A stretch of 64,000 bases of DNA from Pseudoalteromonas rubra (GTDB lineage Bacteria; Pseudomonadota; Gammaproteobacteria; Enterobacterales; Alteromonadaceae). The notes beneath the pieces are model-generated. The model ran no database searches and was not told the origin of the DNA. It was given only the letters and a program-made list of their open reading frames with translations. The stretch is from the NCBI RefSeq assembly GCF_000967655.1, contig NZ_JXYA01000027.1, positions 124,001 to 188,000 of the forward strand, read 5' to 3'. Shown here piece by piece: positions 8,089 to 17,122 of the stretch (positions within the stretch are counted from its first letter, which is position 1; every line of letters starts with the position of its first letter). The position numbers and the translations under genes were made by a program.

Positions 8089-10515
8089 ATGCGAAAAACA
8101 CGCTTTGCACCTCACATGTTCTCGGCTTTGCTGCTGGCTATGATACCCCAAGCGCACGCTGCAATTAAGTCTATTGATGAATTTACTGACAAACTCAACC
8201 ATTTTCCCGGGTTCTATGCGTTTTACAGCGACCCATCAAGTGGCAAGATTTATCTCGATGTCGACAAGCTCGCTCAGCCATTTTTGTTGCAGCACAGCCT
8301 GCCGTATGGCGTCGGCTCAAACGACATAGGCCTGGATCGGGGGCAGCTGGGCAGCACGTATCTGGTGCAGTTCGAGCGCTTTGGTGACAAGGTGATGCTG
8401 CGTGCACTGAATACCTATTTTCGTGCCAGTGCCGATAACCCGGCGGAGCAGCAAAGCGTCAAAGAGGCCTTTGCCTCGAGCATTTTAAACGGCTTTAAGG
8501 TGGTGGCCGAAGATGACGACAGCGTACTGATTGACTACACGCCTTATCTGTTATCGGATGTACATGGCGTATCTCGCACCCTGGCGGCGCGCAAGCAGGG
8601 CAGTTACAGCCTGGATGCCAGCCGCAGCGCGACTTATATGCCGCGTTCCAAAGCCTTTATGAAAAATACCGAGCTGGAAGCGGTGCTGACCTTTAAGGGC
8701 AGCAAGCCCGGTGAGTATGTGAAGCAGGCGACGGCGAACCCTTATGCGGTCACCGTCCACCAGCACCACTCGTTGATCGAACTGCCGGATGATAACTATC
8801 AGCCCCGCGCATTTCATCCGCAGTCGGGCTACTGGAGCATAGAGCATAAAGATTACTCGGCGCCGCTGAGCGAGTCTATGTATGTACGTTATATCCCGCG
8901 CCACCGTTTAAGCAAAAAAGACCCGACGGCAAAAGTGTCTGAGCCGGTTGAGCCGATTGTGTATTACCTGGATCCGGGCGTACCTGAGCCAGTAAAAACC
9001 GCGTTGCTGGATGGCGCGCGCTGGTGGGATCAGGCTTTTGAAGCTGCGGGTTACAAAAATGCTTTCCAGGTCAAAGTACTGCCGGAAAATGCCGACCCTA
9101 TGGACATTCGTTACAACGTGATCCAGTGGGTGCATCGTGCGACCCGTGGCTGGTCATATGGTGCATCGGTGATCGATCCGCGCACTGGCGAGATCATTAA
9201 AGGTCATGTGACTTTGGGCTCATTGCGGGTGCGTCAGGACATCCTGATCGCCGAAGCCTTAGCCGCGCCATTTGTTAAAGGCGATGAAGTGACGGAGCGT
9301 TTGCATGCCATGGCGCTGGACCGTATTCGTCAGCTCAGTGCCCACGAAATTGGCCACACCCTGGGGATTGCCCATAACTTCTCGGCGTCGGTAAAAGAGC
9401 GTGCCTCGGTAATGGATTATCCGCATCCGCTGGTGGGTATGAACGAGCAGGGTGAGCTGGATATCAGTAAAGGCTATGCCACCGGCATGGGCGAGTGGGA
9501 TACTCAGGTCATTAAGTATGGTTACAGTGACTTTACCGCACAAGACGAAGCTCAGGCACTGGCCGCGATTTTGGCTGAAAACAAGAGTAAGGGGCTGGAA
9601 TTTATCTCGGATGCCGATGCCCGCCCGAAAGGCGGAGCGCACCCAACCGCCCACCTGTGGGATAACGGTGACGATCCGGCTGCTGAATTAACGCGAGTGC
9701 TGGATATTCGTCAAAAGGCGCTGGCCCGTTTTGGCCTGAATAACATCAAAACCGGTGAGGCTTTATCGCAGCTGGAAGAAAAGCTGGTGCCGCTGTATTT
9801 GTTCCATCGCTACCAGGTTGAATCGGCAGTGAAGCTGGTTGGCGGCGTAGACTATGACTACGAAGTGCGAGGCGAGCAGAGCCCGAAAGGTGCTCAGGTG
9901 GTAGCTAAAGCGCAACAGCAGTCGGCCCTGTCGGCCCTGTTGGAGACCTTATCGCCTGAGCAACTGATGATCCCTGAGTCGGTATTGGCGCTGATCCCAC
10001 CCAAAGCCTATGGCGAGTATAAAACCCGGGAGAGTGTGAAAGGTCGCACCGGCCTGACGCTAGATGCTATGGCACTGCCGGAAGTGGCGGCGCAGCATAC
10101 TTTGAACTTGTTGCTTAACCCTGAGCGATTAAATCGTCTGGCACAGCAGGAGGCCCGCAATCGCGCGCACCTGAGCAGCGACGAGGTATTGAATACTCTC
10201 TATCAACATGTTTTCCAGCCCAAAGCACAGCCGGGCATGGCGACTAAGCTTGCGCAGCGGGTGCAGTTTTTAACGGCTTACCGCCTGGCTGAACTGAGCA
10301 GCAGCGACAAGCTGGCACCAGAGGTGCAGGCGCAGCTGCGTTTTTACCTCAACCAGCTGGTGGAGCAATACAGCAACGACTCCTTGTTTGGTGGCGCCTC
10401 TAAAGCGGATGCATTCGAAACCTACCTGGCTGAGCAGGTGGCCCAGTATCTGAAAAGCGGCACATGGCCCGCGGGCTTTAAAGCCTTGCCAATGCCGCCG
10501 GGCTCGCCCATCTAA
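8089..10515 (+). CDS. Secreted zinc-dependent metalloprotease (metzincin-like)
   Basis: 808 aa with an N-terminal signal peptide (about 1-25, ending AHA). The extended zinc motif HEIGHTLGIAH occupies residues 419-429, giving three His ligands and catalytic Glu420; a Met-turn candidate follows in SVMDYPHP (Met442). This arrangement is metzincin-like and fits the large bacterial zinc-dependent metalloproteases with an N-terminal DUF5117/5118-like region and a C-terminal DUF4953-like region; that family naming is from memory. Likely periplasmic or exported. It stands alone: fbp is divergent upstream and an intrinsic terminator follows immediately. Substrate unknown. Confidence 0.85.
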   Translation: MRKTRFAPHMFSALLLAMIPQAHAAIKSIDEFTDKLNHFPGFYAFYSDPSSGKIYLDVDKLAQPFLLQHSLPYGVGSNDIGLDRGQLGSTYLVQFERFGDKVMLRALNTYFRASADNPAEQQSVKEAFASSILNGFKVVAEDDDSVLIDYTPYLLSDVHGVSRTLAARKQGSYSLDASRSATYMPRSKAFMKNTELEAVLTFKGSKPGEYVKQATANPYAVTVHQHHSLIELPDDNYQPRAFHPQSGYWSIEHKDYSAPLSESMYVRYIPRHRLSKKDPTAKVSEPVEPIVYYLDPGVPEPVKTALLDGARWWDQAFEAAGYKNAFQVKVLPENADPMDIRYNVIQWVHRATRGWSYGASVIDPRTGEIIKGHVTLGSLRVRQDILIAEALAAPFVKGDEVTERLHAMALDRIRQLSAHEIGHTLGIAHNFSASVKERASVMDYPHPLVGMNEQGELDISKGYATGMGEWDTQVIKYGYSDFTAQDEAQALAAILAENKSKGLEFISDADARPKGGAHPTAHLWDNGDDPAAELTRVLDIRQKALARFGLNNIKTGEALSQLEEKLVPLYLFHRYQVESAVKLVGGVDYDYEVRGEQSPKGAQVVAKAQQQSALSALLETLSPEQLMIPESVLALIPPKAYGEYKTRESVKGRTGLTLDAMALPEVAAQHTLNLLLNPERLNRLAQQEARNRAHLSSDEVLNTLYQHVFQPKAQPGMATKLAQRVQFLTAYRLAELSSSDKLAPEVQAQLRFYLNQLVEQYSNDSLFGGASKADAFETYLAEQVAQYLKSGTWPAGFKALPMPPGSPI

Positions 10516-10527
10516 GCGTGTTTAGAG

Positions 10528-10559
10528 AAAAACCGGACTGAATTCAGTCCGGTTTTTTT
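10528..10559. terminator. Bidirectional intrinsic terminator
   Basis: AAAACCGGACTGAATTCAGTCCGGTTTT forms a perfect self-complementary stem with A and T runs on both sides. It lies between two convergent genes and can serve both. Confidence 0.9.
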
Positions 10560-10572
10560 ATGCCCGCTCAGT

Positions 10573-11604
10573 TTAGACTTTTTTGACTAAGGTATTGGTG
10601 GTGATATGCGGGAAGGTGACGGACTGGCCCTGAATGGGGATCTCCATGGTGATATTTTGCGAGTACTGCAACTGGGTAAAGTTATCACTGCCATCGAGTG
10701 ATTCCAGCCAGTAGCTGATGGCATAGCGGCTGACGTTGGCGTGCTGCTGTTCAAAGCCAATGTTGGTGACCGGAATGCCGGAGTGGGCGGTATCGACTTC
10801 CAGCAGAATAAACTTCTTAGGCGGCGAGACTTCCAGCGCGTTGGTCAGCGGCTGGTTGGGGTTCAGGGTAAAGTCCGGATTCAGGTTACCGACACTTTTA
10901 GTGCTGTACTGATCGGTGCTGACATCATGGGGCAGGCCCATGGGCAAGACGTCGCTCTTGCTCAGCATCGGTATGGTCGGTACGCCTGTGCCAGACTGGA
11001 AATGGCCGCTGGCGAGAATGGAGTTACCGTGGGGCACCGACATTTGCTTGATAAAGTTATAGGCTTGTGTGGGCGGCACGCTGTTGGGTACGGTTTCGCT
11101 GCCCAGACCAGGCTTTTCGCCATTGCCATAGGGGCCCAGCAGCTGCTTTTGGTCGCTCAGAAACAGCAATGAACCATTCTCGGCGTGCACCAGCTGATCT
11201 TTGGCCGGGCCATCGGCAAAGTAGACGCGCTGTTCATAAAACAGAGTATTGGCAACCTGAGTGCCTAACCCACCGCGGTTGGGCGCCGTACCGTGAATGG
11301 CTGAAAAGGTTAACTCTTCATAGTAAGCAAAGTTTTTCAGAATATAGCTGGCTTCCTGAGGCAGCGGCATCAGGCAGTACGAAAACGGTTTGTCTGTGCC
11401 ACCCATGCCAGAGTTGCCTAGCGGCTGATTGGTCCAGGTGCCTATCAGATGTTGCAATGGCCCAAGCTCAGTGGTCGGGGCGGGTGGGTTATCCTGTGCC
11501 GGATCGATCAGTAGGGGCTTAGAAAGATCTGGGGGCGTTACGTCAGTCATGGTGGTGTCCTCATTTGTTGCTACTGGCATTTGGGTGCTTATCACGTATG
11601 CCAT
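10573..11604 (-). CDS. Lipocalin/nitrobindin-like putative haem-binding protein
   Basis: 343 aa from the first ATG (AAGGGA upstream at good spacing). An internal ATG at 11550 with AGGACACCACC before it is an equally good start and gives 325 aa ending the same way. LGPLQHLIGTWTNQ resembles the opening strand of nitrobindin/lipocalin-like beta-barrels, and the later SVPHGNSILASGHFQSG segment matches what I recall of bacterial proteins annotated as haem-binding. No signal peptide is evident. It is the last gene of the minus-strand cluster that begins near 17.1 kb, 95-149 nt below the phosphoesterase gene. Haem binding is inferred, and the family link is moderate at best. Confidence 0.5.
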   Translation of the reverse strand: MAYVISTQMPVATNEDTTMTDVTPPDLSKPLLIDPAQDNPPAPTTELGPLQHLIGTWTNQPLGNSGMGGTDKPFSYCLMPLPQEASYILKNFAYYEELTFSAIHGTAPNRGGLGTQVANTLFYEQRVYFADGPAKDQLVHAENGSLLFLSDQKQLLGPYGNGEKPGLGSETVPNSVPPTQAYNFIKQMSVPHGNSILASGHFQSGTGVPTIPMLSKSDVLPMGLPHDVSTDQYSTKSVGNLNPDFTLNPNQPLTNALEVSPPKKFILLEVDTAHSGIPVTNIGFEQQHANVSRYAISYWLESLDGSDNFTQLQYSQNITMEIPIQGQSVTFPHITTNTLVKKV

Positions 11605-11699
11605 AGGCTGATCCCTTCAGTGACTGCACGAAGGCAACGGGATCCCTGGCCGCCTTCGTCTGTACTCAGTGATTTATGGTGTTCACGTTTTGTCGTGTC

Positions 11700-13685
11700 T
11701 CAGTCTTGTTCCCCATTCCTGTGCCTGTGTATCGATCGGTAGGCTGCCACATGCGCGCGCAAGTGTTGGTCTTGGCTGCTTTGATAAAAGCACCACAGCT
11801 GATCGCGATAACGTGTGGCGCACAATGGTGTGTCTGGATGTCTGTGGACGTTGTTGAGCGGCTGCTGTTCGCTCCAGCCCGCCTCGGCCATGGTGCCGTA
11901 GCCATTGCTGGTGGTATCTGCCTTGGCCGGGTCGTAAGACACGGGCAACTGGCTGGTGAGCACACCGGGAATCGAGAAATTGGCGCTCAAAAGTTGCTGA
12001 CTGTTGGGGGCGTTATGGAACAAGTGCAGTACGCCATCGAGCGTGGCGGCGGCCAGCTGACCGTCACTTTGGTAACTGTGCTCTTGTGGCTCCGGCTCAT
12101 CGGGCGTAAGTTTACTCGGTGCCTGCGAAAAATGGCCAATACCAAAGCCGTTAGCCGACCACTGATGGCTTACGGCATTGTCCTGAGGACCGGCATAGGC
12201 GCTGTTGCTGACATCGGTGACATTAAACTCGGCACTGTTGTAGCTCAGGCAGGCCAGTGCATTGGTGCTGCCTTCACAGTAAATCAACAAGGTATTGCTG
12301 CCCAGTGAGGCCAGAGTAAATGTCCCTTCTGGCCTGCACACCAGTGTTTGTGGCTGGCTTTGCCACTGTTGCTGGGCATAGCGCTGAGCCTGCATAGTGC
12401 CTTGCTGGTCGCGATACACCAAAAGCAGCTCGTGACTTTGCGGCAACACCTGAAGGGCAAGGGCCGATACACAGTCATCGCTGGGCGCAGTCAGGGGTTG
12501 CCAGCCCTGATTTGTCGTCAGCGTTTGCAACGTGATTCTCAGATCCTGGTCGCGATAGCCCAGCACCAGGGTATTACCCTGCGCACTCAGTTGCAGCTGA
12601 TCTTTACAGTCTTCGTGCATCAGTAAGGGCACAGACCATATATGGCCATCAAAGCTGGTGCAATACAGGTGGCCGGGCTTGTCGTCCCGGGTATAAAACA
12701 AATAGAATAGCTCACCCAGGCTGGCGGCTTGCAGCTCACTGGCATGCTCAATGTGGGGCACACAAGCCGCGGGTTGCCAGTGCAGTGCCTCATCCCACAG
12801 AAAGCGGAAATAGTTGGCATGCTCGTCGTTTTTACCCAGGGTGCCGAGCGAGAAGTTTTCCTCTATGGTGCGCAGCAAGGAGTAATGATTGTAGCCCTCG
12901 TGTTGCTGCGACGGCGTCAGGGTATCGCCCAGTAACACCGTGTAAATCTGATTGGGTCCGTCGTAGTAATATTTGTACTTCTGGCTGGTATCGTAATCCG
13001 ATTCAAAATCGGCCTCGTCATAGGTGACGACCACCAGGGTATTGTCGGGCAGCTTGCTGTCTGGGCCTGGGAAGTTAATCGACGCAAAGAATGACTTCAG
13101 CCAGTCGGCCTGCTGATCCACCAATACCGGCGCGCGCTCACCCTTAAGGTCATTGTCTTTGGTGCCAAGTAAGTAATGCCCGTCGTGCCACATATTGGGG
13201 GTAAACCAGGCAAACTCGGGCAGAGAGTCGTTGAGCAGGTCCTGATAAAACTGTGCTTCGTTGCCAATTTTTTGCCAGCGCGTTTCGCTGTCGAGGATGC
13301 GGGAAAACGATGAAAACGGGTCGTGCTTAAGCACATAGGGATAGCTATTTACGGGCGTGAAGTTGGTTGCTTTCCAGGGCGTCCAGCCTGCTACATAGCT
13401 TTCCATGTAAGCACGCCAGTCCAGGTTCTGGGCTGAGTCTTCAATCAGGTCGACCAGGGTGCGCTGGGGCAAACGCGGTGGCACTTCATCGTCGGTCACA
13501 TTGCACAGCTCGCCTGCCAGTGACGCAATATAGTTGGTCTGCGACGGGTGCATCACGCCAAAGCTGTTGGTCAGTTCAATGCCTTGCGCGGCCAGGTTGC
13601 GCATGTAGGGATTATTCATCACGTAGCCGCGATACTGGTTTTCAAACATGATCACAATAATATGATCGAAGCGTCTTGTGGCCAT
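11700..13685 (-). CDS. Phosphoesterase (acid phosphatase/phospholipase C superfamily) with a C-terminal propeller-like region
   Basis: 661 aa from the ATG at 13685, chosen because GGGAGG sits 8 nt upstream and the stop codon of the preceding gene ends 1 nt before it. Residues about 5-350 carry FDHIIVIMFEN, MHPSQTNYIASLAGE, and TLVVVTYDEADFESD, typical of the PF04185 phosphoesterase family, which hydrolyses phosphomonoesters or phospholipids. The last 300 residues have repeated short beta-strand segments (LLLVYRDQQG, HLYCTSFDGHIWS, QLWCFYQSSQDQHLRAHV), recalling fucose-lectin-type propellers. There is no signal peptide, which is unusual for the family. Its place in an oxidoreductase cluster suggests a phosphorylated or lipid substrate, but this is inference. 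Confidence 0.75.
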   Translation of the reverse strand: MATRRFDHIIVIMFENQYRGYVMNNPYMRNLAAQGIELTNSFGVMHPSQTNYIASLAGELCNVTDDEVPPRLPQRTLVDLIEDSAQNLDWRAYMESYVAGWTPWKATNFTPVNSYPYVLKHDPFSSFSRILDSETRWQKIGNEAQFYQDLLNDSLPEFAWFTPNMWHDGHYLLGTKDNDLKGERAPVLVDQQADWLKSFFASINFPGPDSKLPDNTLVVVTYDEADFESDYDTSQKYKYYYDGPNQIYTVLLGDTLTPSQQHEGYNHYSLLRTIEENFSLGTLGKNDEHANYFRFLWDEALHWQPAACVPHIEHASELQAASLGELFYLFYTRDDKPGHLYCTSFDGHIWSVPLLMHEDCKDQLQLSAQGNTLVLGYRDQDLRITLQTLTTNQGWQPLTAPSDDCVSALALQVLPQSHELLLVYRDQQGTMQAQRYAQQQWQSQPQTLVCRPEGTFTLASLGSNTLLIYCEGSTNALACLSYNSAEFNVTDVSNSAYAGPQDNAVSHQWSANGFGIGHFSQAPSKLTPDEPEPQEHSYQSDGQLAAATLDGVLHLFHNAPNSQQLLSANFSIPGVLTSQLPVSYDPAKADTTSNGYGTMAEAGWSEQQPLNNVHRHPDTPLCATRYRDQLWCFYQSSQDQHLRAHVAAYRSIHRHRNGEQD

Positions 13686-13686
13686 A

Positions 13687-14775
13687 TCAGCATCCTCCCG
13701 GACGGTCTTTGGCGGCAATATAGCGCCAGGTGGGTGTAGCGTTGCGCCCGCTGTGGTCGGGCAGTGGCACCCGCATCATACTTGAGGCCTTTTCCTTGAG
13801 CCCGAACATAGTGCCAACGGCGGCAACCAGTAAGTCTGGCTGGCCATTAAAGGCCAGATGAAGCTGATCCAGCAGCAGGCTCAGGGTCAGGTTAAACTCA
13901 GTGTCGAGCCGGGCAATCGCGGGGTAAGGCTGATAGTGTTCGGGTTGTGGGTTTTTCACCACGTTATAAACCTGGTGATAATCAATCGGAATAGCCGGAC
14001 CGGTTGGTCCTGAGTTGGGCGTGTCGCCCTGGACATAGCGATAACCCAACAGCAGCTCATTAAAGCGGTAGTAATGGGACAGTTCTCTGGGTTGCATAAA
14101 TAACTGATGGTCGCCGCTGCCTATGCCCGTTGTATCACCCAGCGGAAAGGGCTGATCCGGATCCCAGCATTCATCTGGCACCCCTTCGCCCTGTGCTATG
14201 ATGGCATTGAGGGCAAAGTTGGCGGAGGCCAGGTCCGTCACTGGGGTGATCTCTCCGCCGCCGCCATAGTAATATTTATGCGCGATTTGCTTGTCGTGGC
14301 AGTCTGCGGGGAACAGCTCGGGGCCAATGCGGTTATGCAGCGTTTGCAAGCCGTTTTCAATACCGGCATAGAATTCGCCTATGGTGATATCCCCCTCTTT
14401 TGCCAACGCGGCCGGCATTTCAATGTTGAGGAAGTTTTGCAGTGCCTCAGGGCTGAACTTTTGCAGATCTGCCTCAAACCAGGTTTCGCCGTCAGGCAGC
14501 TTAGTCGGAAAGGTAGGTAGAAACTCTGGACTGTTAATGGCCGGACTACCTCCGGTGGCGATAAGCAGGTTCGCAGCATTGGTCAGATGGAACATCTCCT
14601 CCATAACAACCGAGCGGATCACTGTACAGGCACACTGGTTGGTCCCTTCCTCAATGGAATACAAGGCGGTGAGGTAGACTGGCAAGGTGGAGAATTCCAG
14701 TTCAATGGCCAGTTGCAGGTCGTAGTGCAGCTGTTCGAGCGTTTCTATCGGACGTTTTTGCAGTTTATGATACAT
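13687..14775 (-). CDS. Ferritin-like protein related to the VioB/RebD C-terminal domain
   Basis: 362 aa. The N-terminal half matches the PF12902 ferritin-like domain, known from iminophenylpyruvate dimer synthases such as VioB, here as a stand-alone protein. Candidate di-iron ligands are visible: Glu25 or Glu27 in IELEFSTLPVY, Glu60 and His63 in MEEMFHL, a Glu in GEFYAGIENG, and Glu/His in RELSHYYRF. It lies 13 nt downstream of the GMC flavoprotein gene and is coupled to the phosphoesterase gene (1 nt apart), so all three are very likely co-translated. It may be an oxygen-dependent non-haem iron enzyme acting on the product of the flavoprotein. No violacein-type genes (vioA, C, D, E) are present, so a VioB role should not be assumed. 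Confidence 0.72.
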   Translation of the reverse strand: MYHKLQKRPIETLEQLHYDLQLAIELEFSTLPVYLTALYSIEEGTNQCACTVIRSVVMEEMFHLTNAANLLIATGGSPAINSPEFLPTFPTKLPDGETWFEADLQKFSPEALQNFLNIEMPAALAKEGDITIGEFYAGIENGLQTLHNRIGPELFPADCHDKQIAHKYYYGGGGEITPVTDLASANFALNAIIAQGEGVPDECWDPDQPFPLGDTTGIGSGDHQLFMQPRELSHYYRFNELLLGYRYVQGDTPNSGPTGPAIPIDYHQVYNVVKNPQPEHYQPYPAIARLDTEFNLTLSLLLDQLHLAFNGQPDLLVAAVGTMFGLKEKASSMMRVPLPDHSGRNATPTWRYIAAKDRPGGC

Positions 14776-14788
14776 GGCAGATCCCTCA

Positions 14789-16624
14789 TTAATACTGGTC
14801 GAGTGCGTTTAACACGTTGTCAGCAGCCCAGAAGGTCAGTGCTGCCATGGTTAAAGTCGGATTGCTGGTCGCAATGGTGGGCATATTGCCGCAGCCAACC
14901 AGGTAGAGGTTGGGATGATCCCAGCTACGTTGTTCGCGGTTTACCACTGAGGTGTTCGGATCGTCGCCCATCAGGTGAGTGCCAACCAGGTGCCCGGCAC
15001 CGTTGTAGACATACCCTTTGCCCTGATACTGCACATAACCCGGATCGTTGGCTTTATATTTGGTAAAAGGCTCTACACCCAGGCGCTGGAAAATGGCATC
15101 TGACACTTCTTTAGCCTGTGCCATACCGGCGCGGGTGTAGTCGGTGACCTTGTAGTGGATCACTGGCCGATAGTTGCCCAGCTGGTCCCGGTATTGATCG
15201 TCTATGGTGACGCGATTATCGGGGTCGGGGAGCTGCTCTACCAAAAAGCCAAAACGGAACATGCGCGGGTACTCTTCGGCGATTTTGTGGCGCAAGGCCG
15301 GGCCAAATAAGTTTTGCTCATCGATAAGCTCAGGCACGGTGGCAATCGGCGCGCCTTCTGGCCAGCTCCAGCCCCAGTTACCTATCTCAATACGAAAAGC
15401 GGCTTGCTCGGCGCGAAATGCCCCGCCACGCAGTGAAGGGATCCCGGAGGTTGAACCCGGGCCTCGGAATGCGCCGATTTTGCAGGGCATCAGGCCCCAG
15501 GTCAGCATAGTTGGGTGGTCCATCAGGTTGCGACCGACCTGATCGCTGGAATTTGCCACATTGGAGGCCAGCAATAGCTTGGCGTTTTCGACGGCGTGGG
15601 CGGCCAGCACCACCACTTTGCCTTTGACCGTTTTATCGTCATAAGCCGCGGATTGGGTAGAGTGGTAGCGTTTATAGTGGACCTTAGAGATGTTCTGCGT
15701 TTTGTGATCCACTTCCAGGTTGTAGGCCACCGCCTGGGTTTCTATGGTCACATTGCCGGTGTTTTTAGCTTGCTCCAGCGTTTTTAAAGCTGAGTACTTG
15801 GCCTGAATAGGACAGATTGGCACACAGTTAGAGTTACCCGCACAGCGCTGACCCAGATCTGGGTTGCCTACTGCACCCACAGGGCGATAATCCCCCCGCG
15901 GCATGCCGTTGCGCCCTTGTGGGGTGGCCACCACATCAATGGGGTAGGGCTGGTTGTCAATTTCGACTTGCATGCCCTGAAGTCCTTTGGCCAGGTACTG
16001 ATCTAAAAAGCTCTGCGGAATTTGCTCCATCGGGTAATCGTAATTTGCTTCAAACGGCAGTTGTACGCTGGGGTTATCAATCTGCTGATAGGTCTGCACA
16101 TCGGCATTGGCCGAGACCCCAATATGTTGTTCCGCGATTTCGTACCAGGGCTGTAAATCCTGATAGCTGATGGGCCAGTCTCGGCCACGGCCAAAGCGCG
16201 TGTTCAGCTCAAAGTCTTCGGGCAGCATGCGCAGGCAGGTGCCCAACCAGTGCAGCGTGGTGCCGCCCTCGCTGCGGGTGTAGGTACTGGCAAACGGATC
16301 CGGACCATACTGGACAAAATAGCCATGATCACTGACGGGTTTATCCAGCGGTGGCTTTTGAATATCAGTCACTAAAGGTTGCGGGGCATTGGGGTTGTTG
16401 GGATAGGGTGCGTTGGGGATCTTGGCCATGGCAGTGAAGAAACGCTCCATGTATGACTCATAGCCCTTTTCTTTGCCCTGATCGAAGAAACGTCCATCGG
16501 TGCCCGTGCCAGCTTCCAGGATCAGCACTTGTTTGCCTTGCTCACCCAGTTGTTTGGCCATAATAGCGCCTGCAATACCGGCCCCGACGATGACCACGTC
16601 GTATTCTTTATGATGATGTGTCAT
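14789..16624 (-). CDS. GMC-family flavoprotein dehydrogenase, 3Fe-4S-type large subunit
   Basis: 611 aa. The FAD-binding GAGIAG is at residues 14-19. The C-terminal GMC signature has AGHLVGTHLMG (His545) and SNPTLT (Asn588). Cys261-x5-Cys267-x3-Cys271 (RCAGNSNCVPICP) matches the spacing of the 3Fe-4S cluster ligands in bacterial FAD-glucose dehydrogenase alpha subunits, which pass electrons onward rather than to oxygen. A D-sorbitol-dehydrogenase-type small subunit gene lies directly upstream and its stop codon overlaps this gene's AGGA ribosome-binding site. Known relatives oxidise sugars or polyols. No cytochrome c subunit is encoded nearby, and neither subunit has a Tat signal, so the electron acceptor is an open question. 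Confidence 0.82.
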   Translation of the reverse strand: MTHHHKEYDVVIVGAGIAGAIMAKQLGEQGKQVLILEAGTGTDGRFFDQGKEKGYESYMERFFTAMAKIPNAPYPNNPNAPQPLVTDIQKPPLDKPVSDHGYFVQYGPDPFASTYTRSEGGTTLHWLGTCLRMLPEDFELNTRFGRGRDWPISYQDLQPWYEIAEQHIGVSANADVQTYQQIDNPSVQLPFEANYDYPMEQIPQSFLDQYLAKGLQGMQVEIDNQPYPIDVVATPQGRNGMPRGDYRPVGAVGNPDLGQRCAGNSNCVPICPIQAKYSALKTLEQAKNTGNVTIETQAVAYNLEVDHKTQNISKVHYKRYHSTQSAAYDDKTVKGKVVVLAAHAVENAKLLLASNVANSSDQVGRNLMDHPTMLTWGLMPCKIGAFRGPGSTSGIPSLRGGAFRAEQAAFRIEIGNWGWSWPEGAPIATVPELIDEQNLFGPALRHKIAEEYPRMFRFGFLVEQLPDPDNRVTIDDQYRDQLGNYRPVIHYKVTDYTRAGMAQAKEVSDAIFQRLGVEPFTKYKANDPGYVQYQGKGYVYNGAGHLVGTHLMGDDPNTSVVNREQRSWDHPNLYLVGCGNMPTIATSNPTLTMAALTFWAADNVLNALDQY

Positions 16625-16633
16625 GTTGCTGTC

Positions 16634-17122
16634 CTAATCCAGGTTGAGAGGTTTGGCTGATTGGCCGGGAAAGGCCCAGGTGCCGTACCCAGGTTGTTTT
16701 GCTCCCATGGGGTGACTACCCAGGGCATTCCACACCAGGCCCTGAATATAGGCATTGCTGGAGATCACATAGTCTTCAACGGGCTGTTTATCCGCACTGA
16801 AATCGTCAACCCCGTACAGGGCATTCCAGTCGGCAGGCAGCTGATACCAGATGGAGAGATACCACATCTTGATGATGTTTCTGGCAACCGGACCAAGTTT
16901 GGCGCAGTTCCAAATACGGTCGTAAAATTGTGCCTGGTTAGATTCACACTCAAGCGAACCAATCTCCTCAGCCCGGTGATAAAGTTCCTGTATCACGTCC
17001 TGACGCACCCATTGGCTGAGTGTTTTGCAGTAAGTGGGACCCACGCCTGTGCCCTGTAATTCGACCTCGTCGTAGCCGGTCAATGTGGCACTGAGGCGAT
17101 AAAAATCGGTCAGTCTGTACAT
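16634..17122 (-). CDS. Small subunit of an FAD-dependent sorbitol/gluconate-type dehydrogenase
   Basis: 162 aa from the ATG at 17122, which has AGGGGC 7 nt upstream; a longer start at 17167 has no comparable site. The pattern MYRLTDFYRLSATLTGYDEVEL, then NIIKMWYLSIWY and QGLVWNALGSHPMGAKQPGYGTWA, fits the PF12318-type small subunits that pair with GMC dehydrogenase large subunits. Family members normally carry a Tat signal and escort the flavoprotein to the periplasm. None is visible here, so the complex may be cytoplasmic or the partner may be exported differently. First gene of the five-gene cluster. Confidence 0.72.
   Translation of the reverse strand: MYRLTDFYRLSATLTGYDEVELQGTGVGPTYCKTLSQWVRQDVIQELYHRAEEIGSLECESNQAQFYDRIWNCAKLGPVARNIIKMWYLSIWYQLPADWNALYGVDDFSADKQPVEDYVISSNAYIQGLVWNALGSHPMGAKQPGYGTWAFPGQSAKPLNLD

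Noticed and set aside
13687..14775. VioB or other violacein/rebeccamycin biosynthesis gene
   Set aside because: Only the ferritin-like domain is present, without the large VioB N-terminal region, and no vioA/C/D/E or tryptophan-dimer genes lie nearby.
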